DNA of 12,316 bases, from the NCBI GenBank assembly GCA_030613145.1, contig JAUWMM010000016.1, positions 1-12,316 on the forward strand, given 5' to 3'. Positions 5,444 to 12,270 of this stretch are shown here, in pieces; the stretch's first letter is position 1; each line of letters starts with the position of its first letter. The position numbers and the translations under genes were made by a program. The notes beneath the pieces were generated by a model. It worked only from the letters and a program-made list of their open reading frames with translations. It searched no databases and was not told where the DNA came from. This DNA is from Desulfobacterales bacterium (GTDB lineage Bacteria; Desulfobacterota; Desulfobacteria; Desulfobacterales; C00003060).

Positions 5444-7708
5444 ATGTTCTTCAGGGCCTATTTTTGGAGCATTCTTTTTGCGGTGGCGCTTTGGTCATCA
5501 TCGGCATTTGCGCAGGTCCTGTCAGTCCGCGGAGGGGCTGATCTTCCATACCACATCAAGGCAGACTCTTTGAGTTACGATGATGCCACCAAGACTTATA
5601 TGGCCAGGGGACAGGTGACGATCACCAGGGCTGATCAGTCTTTGTGGGCAGATGCTGTCGACTTCAATGCAGAAACCACGGAGGCTGAGGCCTGGGGCAA
5701 TGTGCACTTCACGTCGGGCGAGGATTGGCTCACCGGCACCCGACTTGAAATAAACCTAAATTCTGGTACCGGCACACTTTACGACGGAGTACTCTTTATC
5801 AAGGAGAGCCACTTTTACATCAGGGGGGGCAAGATTGAAAAGATAGGCGAAGATTCATATCATGTTGCCGATGCCAGCTTTACTTCCTGCGAAGGAGATT
5901 CTCCGGCCTGGGAAATCACCGGCAAGGACTTGAGGGTCACCTTAGAAGGTTACGGCACGATCAAGCATGCCGCCTTTTGGGCAAAGTCGGTACCTTTATT
6001 ATATGTACCGTACTTGGTCTTTCCAGCAAAATTAAAGCGTCAGACAGGGTTGCTCGTACCTCAGGCTTCCTATTCCGACCGGGACGGCTTCCAATACAAC
6101 CAGCCCTTTTTCTGGGCCATAAATGAGAGCTCCGATGCCACATTGTATGAGCATTACTTGGCACATCGTGGTCTCAAGCACGGGGTCGAGTACAGGTACG
6201 TGCTGGGTGCTGAGAGTAAAGGCGCTGTGATGTACAATTTCCTTCATGACCGGCAGATTGATGATGGCACGCCTGATAGCTACGAGGGATTCAGGGGCGA
6301 CAACGAGCTACGCTTGAATAAAAAGCGATGGTGGTTCAGGATGAAAAACGACCAGGACCTTCCGGCTGCATTCAAGGCAAAACTCGATGTGGACCTCGTG
6401 AGCGACCAGGACTATCTCCGCGAGTTTGACTCGGGCTATGCAGGCTACGAAGCCTCTGATAGTTATTTCCTTGAAGAATTTGGCAGAGAACTCGACGATG
6501 AAACCGATACGATCCGGCTGAATCAGTTGAACCTTAACAGAGGCTGGGACGCATACAGCCTTAACATCGATTTTCGCTGGTACGACGATGTAATCATCCG
6601 GAAAAATGACCTCCCTGACACAACTCTGCAAAATTTGCCATCGGTCAACTTTGCCGGTTCAAAACAAGAAATCTCCCATACCCCTTTCTATTTTGACCTG
6701 GATTCTTCCTATAACCATTTCTGGAGGGATGTTGGGACACGCGGATACTCTGTGGATCTGCATCCGAGAGTCTACTACCCTGTCCGCTTTGGCAGGTATT
6801 TTGACTTTGAGCCCTCTGCCGGCGTGCGTGAGACCCTTTGGCAGGTTGAAGAATATGAGGATGAGACGTCCGGGGAAGAGGATCATTTAGAATCACGAAA
6901 AATATACGATTTGAAGGCAGACCTGTCCACAGAAATCTCCAGGATATTCAACTGGAAAGGCACAACAGTTGACAAGATAAAACATGCAATCAAGCCGCAA
7001 GTGGTGTATGAATATATTCCCGCCCCGGAACAAGACGATCTCCCGGATTTTGTTGGCACAATAGCTGAAAAGAATCTTGTAACATATTCAGTCACGAACA
7101 ATTTTACCGCTAAAACGAGCAAACGGCCCACACCAGACCCGGAGACACAACTTGAAGGAGAACAAGAACAAGGATCACTATCGCCTAAATACAGCTACTA
7201 CGATTTTTGTCGCATCAAACTCACTCAAAGCTATGACATTCTTGAAGCCCGCAGGGAGGAGAATGGCATAGAGAAAAGACCGTTTTCTCCGGTAAAAGGT
7301 GAGGTGGAATTTAAACTATCCAGCTATGTGGATTTGCAAGCGGATGCCGAATGGTCACCCTATGATGACGAATTCAAGAGCTACAACGCGATCCTGGCGC
7401 TGAGTGATGGGCGGGGAGATCATGGTTCGGTGGATTACCGATATACTCGGGAAGACAGCGGCCATCCCGGCACAAGGAATATTCTCACAAAGGTCTTACT
7501 GAAGCTTTTTGACCCGGTCTCGGTTTACTGGGAACATGAGCGCAATCTTGTGGAAAATCAGGACGTGAAAACAGTCTGCGGATTCAAGTATGAATCTCAG
7601 TGCTGGTCCTTGAACTGTAGCTATACACTTGACAGGATAATGCATGAGCGAAAATACTTTGTTGAGGTAGGCCTGTACGGACTTGGCGAGTTCGGGCTGG
7701 GTAAATAA
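5444..7708 (+). CDS. lptD: LPS-assembly outer membrane protein LptD
   Basis: LptD is the beta-barrel that receives lipopolysaccharide from the Lpt bridge and inserts it into the outer leaflet. The chosen start, ATG 5444, gives 754 residues and a clean signal peptide (hydrophobic 5-20, AFA|Q cleavage after residue 23) with AAAGG just upstream; earlier in-frame starts would add a non-signal tail and reach into the rpsU terminator. Residues ~35-190 form the periplasmic OstA/LptA-like jellyroll (YHIKADSLSYDDATKTYMARGQV). TSCEGDSPAWEI at 147-158 is a conserved segment with Cys149. From ~205 on is the OstA_C barrel (VPQASYSDRDGFQYNQPFFWAI). The C-terminal VCGFKYESQCWSLNCSYT supplies further Cys residues for a possible disulfide to Cys149. 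The presence of LptD indicates an LPS-bearing outer membrane. No lptA/B/C/E is nearby. Confidence 0.93.
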   Translation: MFFRAYFWSILFAVALWSSSAFAQVLSVRGGADLPYHIKADSLSYDDATKTYMARGQVTITRADQSLWADAVDFNAETTEAEAWGNVHFTSGEDWLTGTRLEINLNSGTGTLYDGVLFIKESHFYIRGGKIEKIGEDSYHVADASFTSCEGDSPAWEITGKDLRVTLEGYGTIKHAAFWAKSVPLLYVPYLVFPAKLKRQTGLLVPQASYSDRDGFQYNQPFFWAINESSDATLYEHYLAHRGLKHGVEYRYVLGAESKGAVMYNFLHDRQIDDGTPDSYEGFRGDNELRLNKKRWWFRMKNDQDLPAAFKAKLDVDLVSDQDYLREFDSGYAGYEASDSYFLEEFGRELDDETDTIRLNQLNLNRGWDAYSLNIDFRWYDDVIIRKNDLPDTTLQNLPSVNFAGSKQEISHTPFYFDLDSSYNHFWRDVGTRGYSVDLHPRVYYPVRFGRYFDFEPSAGVRETLWQVEEYEDETSGEEDHLESRKIYDLKADLSTEISRIFNWKGTTVDKIKHAIKPQVVYEYIPAPEQDDLPDFVGTIAEKNLVTYSVTNNFTAKTSKRPTPDPETQLEGEQEQGSLSPKYSYYDFCRIKLTQSYDILEARREENGIEKRPFSPVKGEVEFKLSSYVDLQADAEWSPYDDEFKSYNAILALSDGRGDHGSVDYRYTREDSGHPGTRNILTKVLLKLFDPVSVYWEHERNLVENQDVKTVCGFKYESQCWSLNCSYTLDRIMHERKYFVEVGLYGLGEFGLGK

Positions 7709-7719
7709 AAACTGACAAA

Positions 7720-7761
7720 CTAGTGCCCATTCACGAATCGTAAAAACTCAATGGGCACAAG
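7720..7761 (+). repeat. Inverted repeat downstream of lptD
   Basis: Arms ctagtgcccatt (7720-7731) and aatgggcacaag (7750-7761) pair at 11 of 12 positions around an 18-base loop. It starts 11 bases after the lptD stop. No T-run follows, so it is at most an atypical terminator or an mRNA 3'-protecting hairpin. It abuts the palindromic element that begins at 7767. Confidence 0.6.
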
Positions 7762-7766
7762 CGTAA

Positions 7767-7907
7767 GTTTCCAATTCAGAAATGAGCAATTTTTCGCAAG
7801 GTCAAGGAAAACAAGGGGTTGCGCGGAGGCGTACCGAGGTACGTCGCACAAGCAACCACGCAGCTTGACGCCGAGATTGCGGAAAAGGGCCATTTATGGA
7901 TGGAAAC
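7767..7907 (+). repeat. Second palindromic MITE-like element (~141 bp)
   Basis: The left end starts gtttccaattcagaaatgag and continues to ttttcgcaaggtcaag; the reverse complement of the right end reads gtttccatccataaatggcc and on to ccgcaatctcggcgtcaag, so the two ends are imperfect inverted repeats of about 40 bases. Inside are nested palindromes: gttgc/gcaac and cgtacc-ga-ggtacg. The whole element could fold into one long hairpin. It has no coding capacity of its own, yet the open frame of the following antiterminator gene runs back through it. Its sequence is unrelated to the 189-bp repeat. Ends 31 bases before the nusG-like start. Confidence 0.72.
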
Positions 7908-7938
7908 AAACGAAAATTGTGGTTCGGGAGCAATTTTT

Positions 7939-8466
7939 ATGACAACGCAAATCGACATCCACCCTGCCTGGTACGGGCTTCACACGCGGAGTCGTTTTGA
8001 ACAGGTAGTATTTGATGGGCTTAACAAGAAATCTCTTGAGGCCTTTCTTCCGAAGATAACGGTAGTTAGCAAGCGCCGGGACCGGCGCAAGAAGCTCCGG
8101 GTCCCTCTGTTTCCCGGCTATATCTTTGTAAGAAGCGACCTCCATGTACATGAACGCCTCGAGATTGTGAAAACCGTGGGCGTAGTCCGTCTTATTGGAA
8201 ACACGGACGGCCCGATCTCCATACCCGACGAGGCGATTAATTCCCTGCGGATCATGGTTGAAGGAGACGACCCTGTGGCAACCAGTACCCGATTTAGGAA
8301 AGGGGATCGTGTCATGGTCGTCGAGGGGCCTTTTGTAGGCGTGGTAGGCACCTTTGTAAGGTATCGCGGTTTCGGGCGCGTGGTGGTTGCTATAGAGGCC
8401 TTAGGGCAGTACGCTGGGGTAACCGTTTCTGAAGAGCATGTAGAGAGGCTTCCGGATATTGTCTAA
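7939..8466 (+). CDS. NusG/RfaH-type transcription antiterminator paralogue (UpxY-like)
   Basis: A 175-residue NusG-family protein. Residues 8-107 are the NGN domain that binds the RNA polymerase clamp (WYGLHTRSRFEQVV, then KLRVPLFPGYIFVR); residues ~118-150 are a KOW motif (RFRKGDRVMVVEGPFVGVVGTFVRYRG). The PLFPGYIFV segment and lack of a long insertion fit the specialised NusG paralogues (RfaH, UpxY, LoaP) that help transcription through long polysaccharide or secondary-metabolite operons. Start is ATG 7939 behind GGGAG with an eight-base gap; the open frame upstream is the palindromic element. It is not in the secE-nusG-rplK context of housekeeping nusG. No polysaccharide operon follows; only a dodecin gene does. 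Its target operon is unknown. Confidence 0.87.
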   Translation: MTTQIDIHPAWYGLHTRSRFEQVVFDGLNKKSLEAFLPKITVVSKRRDRRKKLRVPLFPGYIFVRSDLHVHERLEIVKTVGVVRLIGNTDGPISIPDEAINSLRIMVEGDDPVATSTRFRKGDRVMVVEGPFVGVVGTFVRYRGFGRVVVAIEALGQYAGVTVSEEHVERLPDIV

Positions 8467-8521
8467 AAACGGCACGCTCAGCAAGAGCGGAAAAGGCCAA
8501 AAAAGGAGGAGGTGAGAAGCC

Positions 8522-8728
8522 ATGACACGTATTGCACGGGTCACAGAGATCATTGCCGGATCACCGGTCAGTTTTGATGATGCCATCAAGATAGGTTTTG
8601 AACGAGCCAGCAAGACGCTACGGGGCATCACAGGTGTTCGCTTACTTGAACAACGAATCAAGGTAGCAGACAACAAGATGGTGGAATATCGTGTAAGGAT
8701 GGAATTAATCTTTGTACTGGAAGATTAG
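8522..8728 (+). CDS. Dodecin family protein
   Basis: A 68-residue protein with the dodecin fold signature: short strand (RIARVTEIIAGSPVS), a helix (FDDAIKIGFERASKTLRGI) and two strands (VRLLEQRIKVADNKMVEYRVRMELIFVLED). Dodecins form hollow 12-mers that bind and store flavin or related ligands in the cytoplasm. The Trp that stacks on flavin in many dodecins, expected just after the helix (GITGVRLLEQ here), is missing, so flavin binding may be weak or a different ligand is held. The start has an excellent GGAGGAGGTGAG site. It lies 55 bases after the nusG-like gene and may be cotranscribed. Confidence 0.88.
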   Translation: MTRIARVTEIIAGSPVSFDDAIKIGFERASKTLRGITGVRLLEQRIKVADNKMVEYRVRMELIFVLED

Positions 8729-8731
8729 GCC

Positions 8732-8995
8732 CTATTCCTCTTCTGTAAAACGTTTGACAATACGACTCACTATACGAAAAAGATTGGCTACCAGAAGTAC
8801 TCCGCCCAGGAACATCAGCGTCAAGGGTACCCAACGGTAACGCTGGTATTGCTGGTGTTCCAGGGCAACACCGATTCCTACTGTGCTGAAATAAAAGACA
8901 TATGCCGCAAAGATTGAGATCACAAGACAAAAGAGACCGGAATCATACCATGGGATGATCACCCTTCTAAACAATGGGCTCTTATTTAGTTTCAT
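8732..8995 (-). CDS. Small two-helix membrane protein, unknown function
   Basis: An 87-residue protein with two predicted transmembrane helices, about residues 20-44 (LFCLVISIFAAYVFYFSTVG) and 56-75 (VPLTLMFLGGVLLVANLF), a short polar turn (EHQQYQRYRW) and a basic-then-acidic tail (RIVSRIVKRFTEEE). Both ends would lie on the same, probably cytoplasmic, side. It converges on dodecin with only three bases between the stops. Ribosome site upstream of the ATG is weak. I do not recognise a named family; hydrophobic pattern and clean boundaries argue it is real. Confidence 0.7.
   Translation of the reverse strand: MKLNKSPLFRRVIIPWYDSGLFCLVISIFAAYVFYFSTVGIGVALEHQQYQRYRWVPLTLMFLGGVLLVANLFRIVSRIVKRFTEEE
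8759..8774 (+). other. 16-base match to the phage T7 promoter core
   Basis: The bases aatacgactcactata equal positions -16 to -1 of the T7 class III promoter consensus, pointing rightward. The preceding base is C (not T) and +1 is C (not G). On the minus strand it is ordinary coding sequence for the tail of the small membrane protein (RIVSRIV). Most likely a coincidence, since the reading frame runs through without a break. Confidence 0.9.
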
Positions 8996-9080
8996 AAAAA
9001 GAATATTACTCGAAGAGAGGGCGAATAATCAAGGACGAACAGACAATTTTGGATTGTGAATTTCGGACCGGTATTTTGAC

Positions 9081-10292
9081 ATGCGCTTGTTAATCATTGC
9101 GGCCTCTGTCTCTATGTATCTGTTTGTCTCGGGCTGTGCGGTGATGCAGAAGCTGAAAACGCCAACCGTAGTGCGTATCAAAGGGATATCTGAGGGCTTC
9201 AAGGTAGGGACTATTGTTCGCACTGAAACCGGCCAGATAGTTTCCTTTGAGGAATTAATGGCTGACCTTGAAGGGGTTCGGATTGTCTATGCCGGGGAGA
9301 GGCATAATAATCAGGCACACCACGATGTGCAACTCAGGATACTGCGGGCACTTCAAGAAAAAGATCCTACGCTTTTGGTAGGTATGGAGATGTTTGTAAG
9401 ATCTGATCAGCATGCGTTGGATCAATGGAGTGCAGGCCGGCTGGACGAGGAAACCTTCTTGAAGGAGGTAGACTGGGAGAAAAAGTGGAAATTCGATTTT
9501 GCCCTTTACTGTGCGATTCTTGATTTCATAAGGAAAAAATCTCTGAAGGTGGTGGCCGTCAATGCTCCACGCCAAATAGTCAAAAAGGTTGCCAGGGTGG
9601 GACTGGGTGGCCTTTCAGGTGAGGAGCGGGAACAGATTGCTCAGCATGTCGACACCTCTGCGGAAGAACACAGAGCCTATGTTGAATCCGCTTTTAGCGC
9701 CCACGAGTTTGATGAAATAAGCGCATTTGAATTCTTCTACGAGGCCCAGTGCGTTTGGGAGGATTCCATGGCAGAGGCGATCTCGCGGGCACTGAATAAC
9801 AAGCGGGTGGTGGTGATCACCGGAAATGGTCATATAGCGTACAAATTCGGCATCCCGCACCGCGTGTTCAAGCGCACAAAAGTCTCCTTTCGAACAGTCA
9901 TGCCACTTAACGTAGGCACAGAGGTAGAACGCGATGTAGCAGACTATATCTGGGTAACCCCTGCGGAAAGGCAGGCGCAAGGGAACGGGTTGTGTCCCGG
10001 AATGCCGAGAAGGCCCATGTTAGGGATTCGACTTAAGACCTTGGATCAGGGAAAAGGTGTACTCATAGAAAACGTTATGCCAAAAAGCCCGGCAGCGCAG
10101 GCCGGGATCAAGCCACAGGACATCCTGGTCGCTATTGACGGCAACTCCGTATCTCGCCTATCTGACCTTCACAATGCCATCGCCGGATCAAAAGGGGCTT
10201 CGGATTTTGTATTCAAAATTGACAGGCAGGGAAGAATCATGGAACTGCCGGTCCATATCGAAAAAACAAGCTCCGCCTTGCCATTACCCTGA
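9081..10292 (+). CDS. ChaN-family lipoprotein with C-terminal PDZ domain
   Basis: A 403-residue lipoprotein. The signal has a lipobox ending VSGC with the lipidated Cys at 19. Residues ~65-270 form the ChaN (DUF399) domain: YAGERHNNQAHHDVQ at 70-84, VGMEMF at 100-105, VNAPRQIV at 160-167 and TGNGHIAYKFGIPHR at 247-261. Known ChaN proteins are haem-binding, iron-regulated lipoproteins, and the domain relates to the TraB/EreA-type hydrolase fold, so the substrate here is open. Residues 312-393 form a PDZ domain (PMLGIRLKTL, GVLIENVMPKSPAAQAGIKPQDILVAIDG), as in periplasmic proteases and scaffolds, suggesting a peptide or protein partner. The ribosome site is weak. Single gene, divergent from the small membrane protein and followed by repeat copy C. 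Confidence 0.87.
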   Translation: MRLLIIAASVSMYLFVSGCAVMQKLKTPTVVRIKGISEGFKVGTIVRTETGQIVSFEELMADLEGVRIVYAGERHNNQAHHDVQLRILRALQEKDPTLLVGMEMFVRSDQHALDQWSAGRLDEETFLKEVDWEKKWKFDFALYCAILDFIRKKSLKVVAVNAPRQIVKKVARVGLGGLSGEEREQIAQHVDTSAEEHRAYVESAFSAHEFDEISAFEFFYEAQCVWEDSMAEAISRALNNKRVVVITGNGHIAYKFGIPHRVFKRTKVSFRTVMPLNVGTEVERDVADYIWVTPAERQAQGNGLCPGMPRRPMLGIRLKTLDQGKGVLIENVMPKSPAAQAGIKPQDILVAIDGNSVSRLSDLHNAIAGSKGASDFVFKIDRQGRIMELPVHIEKTSSALPLP

Positions 10293-10297
10293 AAACA

Positions 10298-10486
10298 GAT
10301 GGCTTCGTAAAAAGTTTTTTACGAAGGACATTGAGCATTTTGGGAGAAAAGCACTCGAGGTGTTCAGCGTGAAGAAATGCTAACTGTTTGAGGGTGTTAG
10401 CCAGAGTTTTAGCATTTTAGCTGAGCATTTTGAGTGCGCCCAAAATGCTCACGGAGTGAGGAAAATTGACTTTTTACGAGACCATC
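10298..10486 (+). repeat. 189-bp palindromic repeat, copy C
   Basis: The left end gatggcttcgtaaaaagt is matched by the reverse complement of the right end, gatggtctcgtaaaaagt; both ends then reach gagcattttggg. The interior has aatgctaa/ttagcatt and gctaac/gttagc inverted pairs, and a perfect stem tgagcattttg-agtgcgcc-caaaatgctca near the right end. Close relative of copy A (inverted), more distant from copy B; all three are 189 bases. It starts six bases after the chaN-like stop and ends five bases before the methyltransferase ATG. Confidence 0.88.
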
Positions 10487-10491
10487 AAAAC

Positions 10492-11880
10492 ATGACCCTG
10501 AAAAAAGGACAGATTCTAGAATTAAAGATCGAGAAGTTGATTCTTGGGGGCAGAGGTCTTGCGCGGGTGAATGGCCTGGCCATATTCGTGGCAAGGACTG
10601 TGCCCGGAGATGAAGTGCGAGTCAGGGTATTTAAGAAGAAAAAGAACCACGCTGAAGCGCGCCTTGTTGAATTGATAGCCCCATCGTCTTTCAGGGTAGA
10701 GCATCCGTGCCGCTATTTTGGTTTTTGCGGCGGATGTACCTGGCAATTCCTTGATTATGAAAAGCAGCTTTTTTTCAAAAGGGAGCTCGTACTCGAATCC
10801 CTTGAACACCTCGGTCAACTAACAAGCATCCCTGTGCATCCCCTTATACCGTCTGAGAAGATATTTGGCTACCGCAACAAGATGGAGTTTTCCTTTTCCG
10901 ACCGGAGGTGGCTGTTGCCGGAAGAACTCTCGGACAAGGAAATCCCAAAGGACTTTGCCCTGGGTCTTCACGTGCCTGGCACCTTTGACAAGGTTCTCGA
11001 TACTGAGGCCTGTTTGCTACTGCCGGACACGGGAAACAAGATCCTGCGTAATGTGCGACAATATGCTAGAGAAAGCAGTATACCGCCTTATGGGCTGAAG
11101 TCCCACATGGGATTTTGGCGGTTTTTGATGCTCAGGCACTCTTTAAGCCATGACAAATGGATGGTTAATATCATTACATCAGAAGAGCAACGGCCGTGGG
11201 TCCAACCTTTGGCCGACCTGCTGTGCCAAAAGCATAAGAACATCACCTCGGTTGTTAACAATGTCAACACAAGGAAAGCCGGGATCGCTGTTGGCCAGTG
11301 GGAGACACTCCTTTCAGGCGAGCCCTACATCTTGGACAAAATCGCAGGATTTGAGTTTGAGATATCAGCCAATTCCTTTTTTCAAACCAATACCGCAGGG
11401 GCTGCACGTCTCTATGAAACCGTGAAAGCCTATGCCGGACTCACTGGCAAGGAAACCGTAGTGGATTTGTACAGCGGTACCGGTACAATCCCGATATTCT
11501 TGTCTGATAGTGCAAAAAAGGTCATCGGCATTGAGATTTCAGGGGGGGCTGTGCAGGATGCCCAAAAAAACTGCCAAAAAAACCGCATCCGAAACTGTCA
11601 CTTTATATGCAAAGACATCAAGGAAGGAATCAGGGATGTGACAGACAGGCCTGATGTGATGGTTATTGACCCCCCAAGAGTAGGCATGCACAAAGATGTT
11701 ATAAAGATGGTTCGCGACCTGTCTCCGGACAGAATCGTTTATCTCTCCTGTAACCCTGCCACACTTGCACGGGACCTTGCCTTGCTAAGAGAAGACTATC
11801 GGGTTGTAGAAGTCCAACCCATTGATATGTTTCCTCATACCCATCACATAGAGTCTGTAGCAAGACTCGAAAAATTTTAA
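10492..11880 (+). CDS. 23S rRNA (uracil-5)-methyltransferase, RlmD/RumA-like
   Basis: A 462-residue SAM-dependent enzyme that makes 5-methyluridine in 23S rRNA (position 1939 in E. coli RlmD; the exact site here is not certain, as RlmC and TrmA are relatives). Residues 1-63 form a TRAM RNA-binding domain. Cys73, 79, 82 and 174 match the four [4Fe-4S] ligands with the C-x5-C-x2-C spacing of RumA. Residues 290-462 hold the methyltransferase: FFQTNT (296-301), VDLYSGTGTI (324-333), IDPPRVGM (392-399), the nucleophile Cys420 in LSCNPATLARD and the base Glu454 in HHIES. I start at ATG 10492 because the open frame from GTG 10456 lies inside repeat copy C; neither has a strong ribosome site. A terminator follows. 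Confidence 0.92.
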   Translation: MTLKKGQILELKIEKLILGGRGLARVNGLAIFVARTVPGDEVRVRVFKKKKNHAEARLVELIAPSSFRVEHPCRYFGFCGGCTWQFLDYEKQLFFKRELVLESLEHLGQLTSIPVHPLIPSEKIFGYRNKMEFSFSDRRWLLPEELSDKEIPKDFALGLHVPGTFDKVLDTEACLLLPDTGNKILRNVRQYARESSIPPYGLKSHMGFWRFLMLRHSLSHDKWMVNIITSEEQRPWVQPLADLLCQKHKNITSVVNNVNTRKAGIAVGQWETLLSGEPYILDKIAGFEFEISANSFFQTNTAGAARLYETVKAYAGLTGKETVVDLYSGTGTIPIFLSDSAKKVIGIEISGGAVQDAQKNCQKNRIRNCHFICKDIKEGIRDVTDRPDVMVIDPPRVGMHKDVIKMVRDLSPDRIVYLSCNPATLARDLALLREDYRVVEVQPIDMFPHTHHIESVARLEKF

Positions 11881-11894
11881 GTCTGTAGCTTTTT

Positions 11895-11941
11895 AAAAAG
11901 GCCCGCTCCAGCTCACTCCTGTGAGCAAAACGGCCCTTTTT
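11895..11941 (+). terminator. Composite terminator after rlmD-like gene
   Basis: The outer stem aaaaaggcccg (11895-11905) pairs with cggcccttttt (11931-11941) with one mismatch; within its loop is a perfect gctcac-tcct-gtgagc hairpin. The T-run lies on the 3' side. It begins 15 bases after the stop codon. The A-run on the 5' side makes it potentially active in both directions. Confidence 0.82.
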
Positions 11942-12037
11942 CGGGTGCGTAAATTGTAACGAAAATCGGGGCATAGCCCCATAAGCGCTAAGTTATTTTT
12001 GCACCGGATGGACTGTGGAAGGTTTACTGAAAAAAAT
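11942..12037. other. Gene-free spacer with a small palindrome
   Basis: I see no gene here. A perfect ggggc-ata-gcccc palindrome lies at 11968-11980, without a T-run. The stretch leads into the repeat-flanked remnant at the right edge. Confidence 0.4.
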
Positions 12038-12076
12038 GAACATCGAACATCGAACGTCCAACATCGAATGTTGAAT
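12038..12076 (+). repeat. Degenerate gaacatcgaac-type repeat, left flank
   Basis: Iterated gaacatc-gaacatc-gaacgtc-caacatc-gaatgtt units of seven bases. A related sequence in inverse orientation lies at 12271-12316 (ttgaatgttcgg ... attcgacgttgga). Together they flank the four-helix-bundle remnant like a loose inverted repeat. Such heptad-like tracts commonly border these genes in metagenomic Desulfobacterota, from my recollection. Confidence 0.6.
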
Positions 12077-12269
12077 GGGAAAAAGGGAGACCCAGAGATG
12101 GTTAAAACTCATTCAGCGTGTACCATTAATAAAAAAACCTGAACTACTAAATGATATTCTAGAGGAAACAGAAGAATTAATTAAGATTTTCGTTACGAGA
12201 ATCAAAACGGCCGTTCGACAGGCTCACGGCCCTGAGCGGAGTCGAAGGGCTGAAAAGAAACAGAAATAG
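12075..12269 (+). pseudogene. Truncated four-helix-bundle (23S IVS-type) protein remnant
   Basis: The 64-codon frame has the look of the last 45 residues of the four-helix-bundle family (S23/IVS-encoded type): RETQRWLKLIQ, then KKPELLNDILEETEELIKIF and VTRIKTA, the usual C-terminal helix. The first two-thirds of the family's usual ~115-125 residues is missing and replaced by the heptad-type repeat. After the helix the frame runs through a REP-like palindrome, coding VRQAHGPERSRR, before stopping. The remnant is probably not a working gene. Full-length relatives bind nucleic acid in some reports, but the cellular role is unclear. Confidence 0.6.
12214..12246. repeat. REP-like palindrome
   Basis: The bases ttcgacaggctca and tgagcggagtcgaa form an imperfect inverted repeat (ttcgac/gtcgaa and gctca/tgagc) around cggccc. 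This sequence class is spread widely among bacterial genomes and is recognised when wrongly translated by the string QAHGPERSRR, as here. It is fused in frame to the four-helix-bundle remnant. Confidence 0.75.
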
Positions 12270-12270
12270 C

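Noticed and set aside
5008..5445. A 145-residue minus-strand ORF over rpsU
   Set aside because: It is antisense to S21, which has clear family identity, its own promoter and terminator.
7819..7938. Upstream extension of the antiterminator gene
   Set aside because: These 40 codons are the palindromic element, and the NGN domain begins right after ATG 7939.
8754..8776. Sigma-70 promoter TTGACA...TATACG within the small membrane protein gene
   Set aside because: The spacing between the hexamers is only 11 bases, too short for a working promoter.
1463..10486. CRISPR array from the recurring repeat
   Set aside because: The copies are 189 bases, kilobases apart, one is inverted, and genes lie between; there are no short regular spacers.
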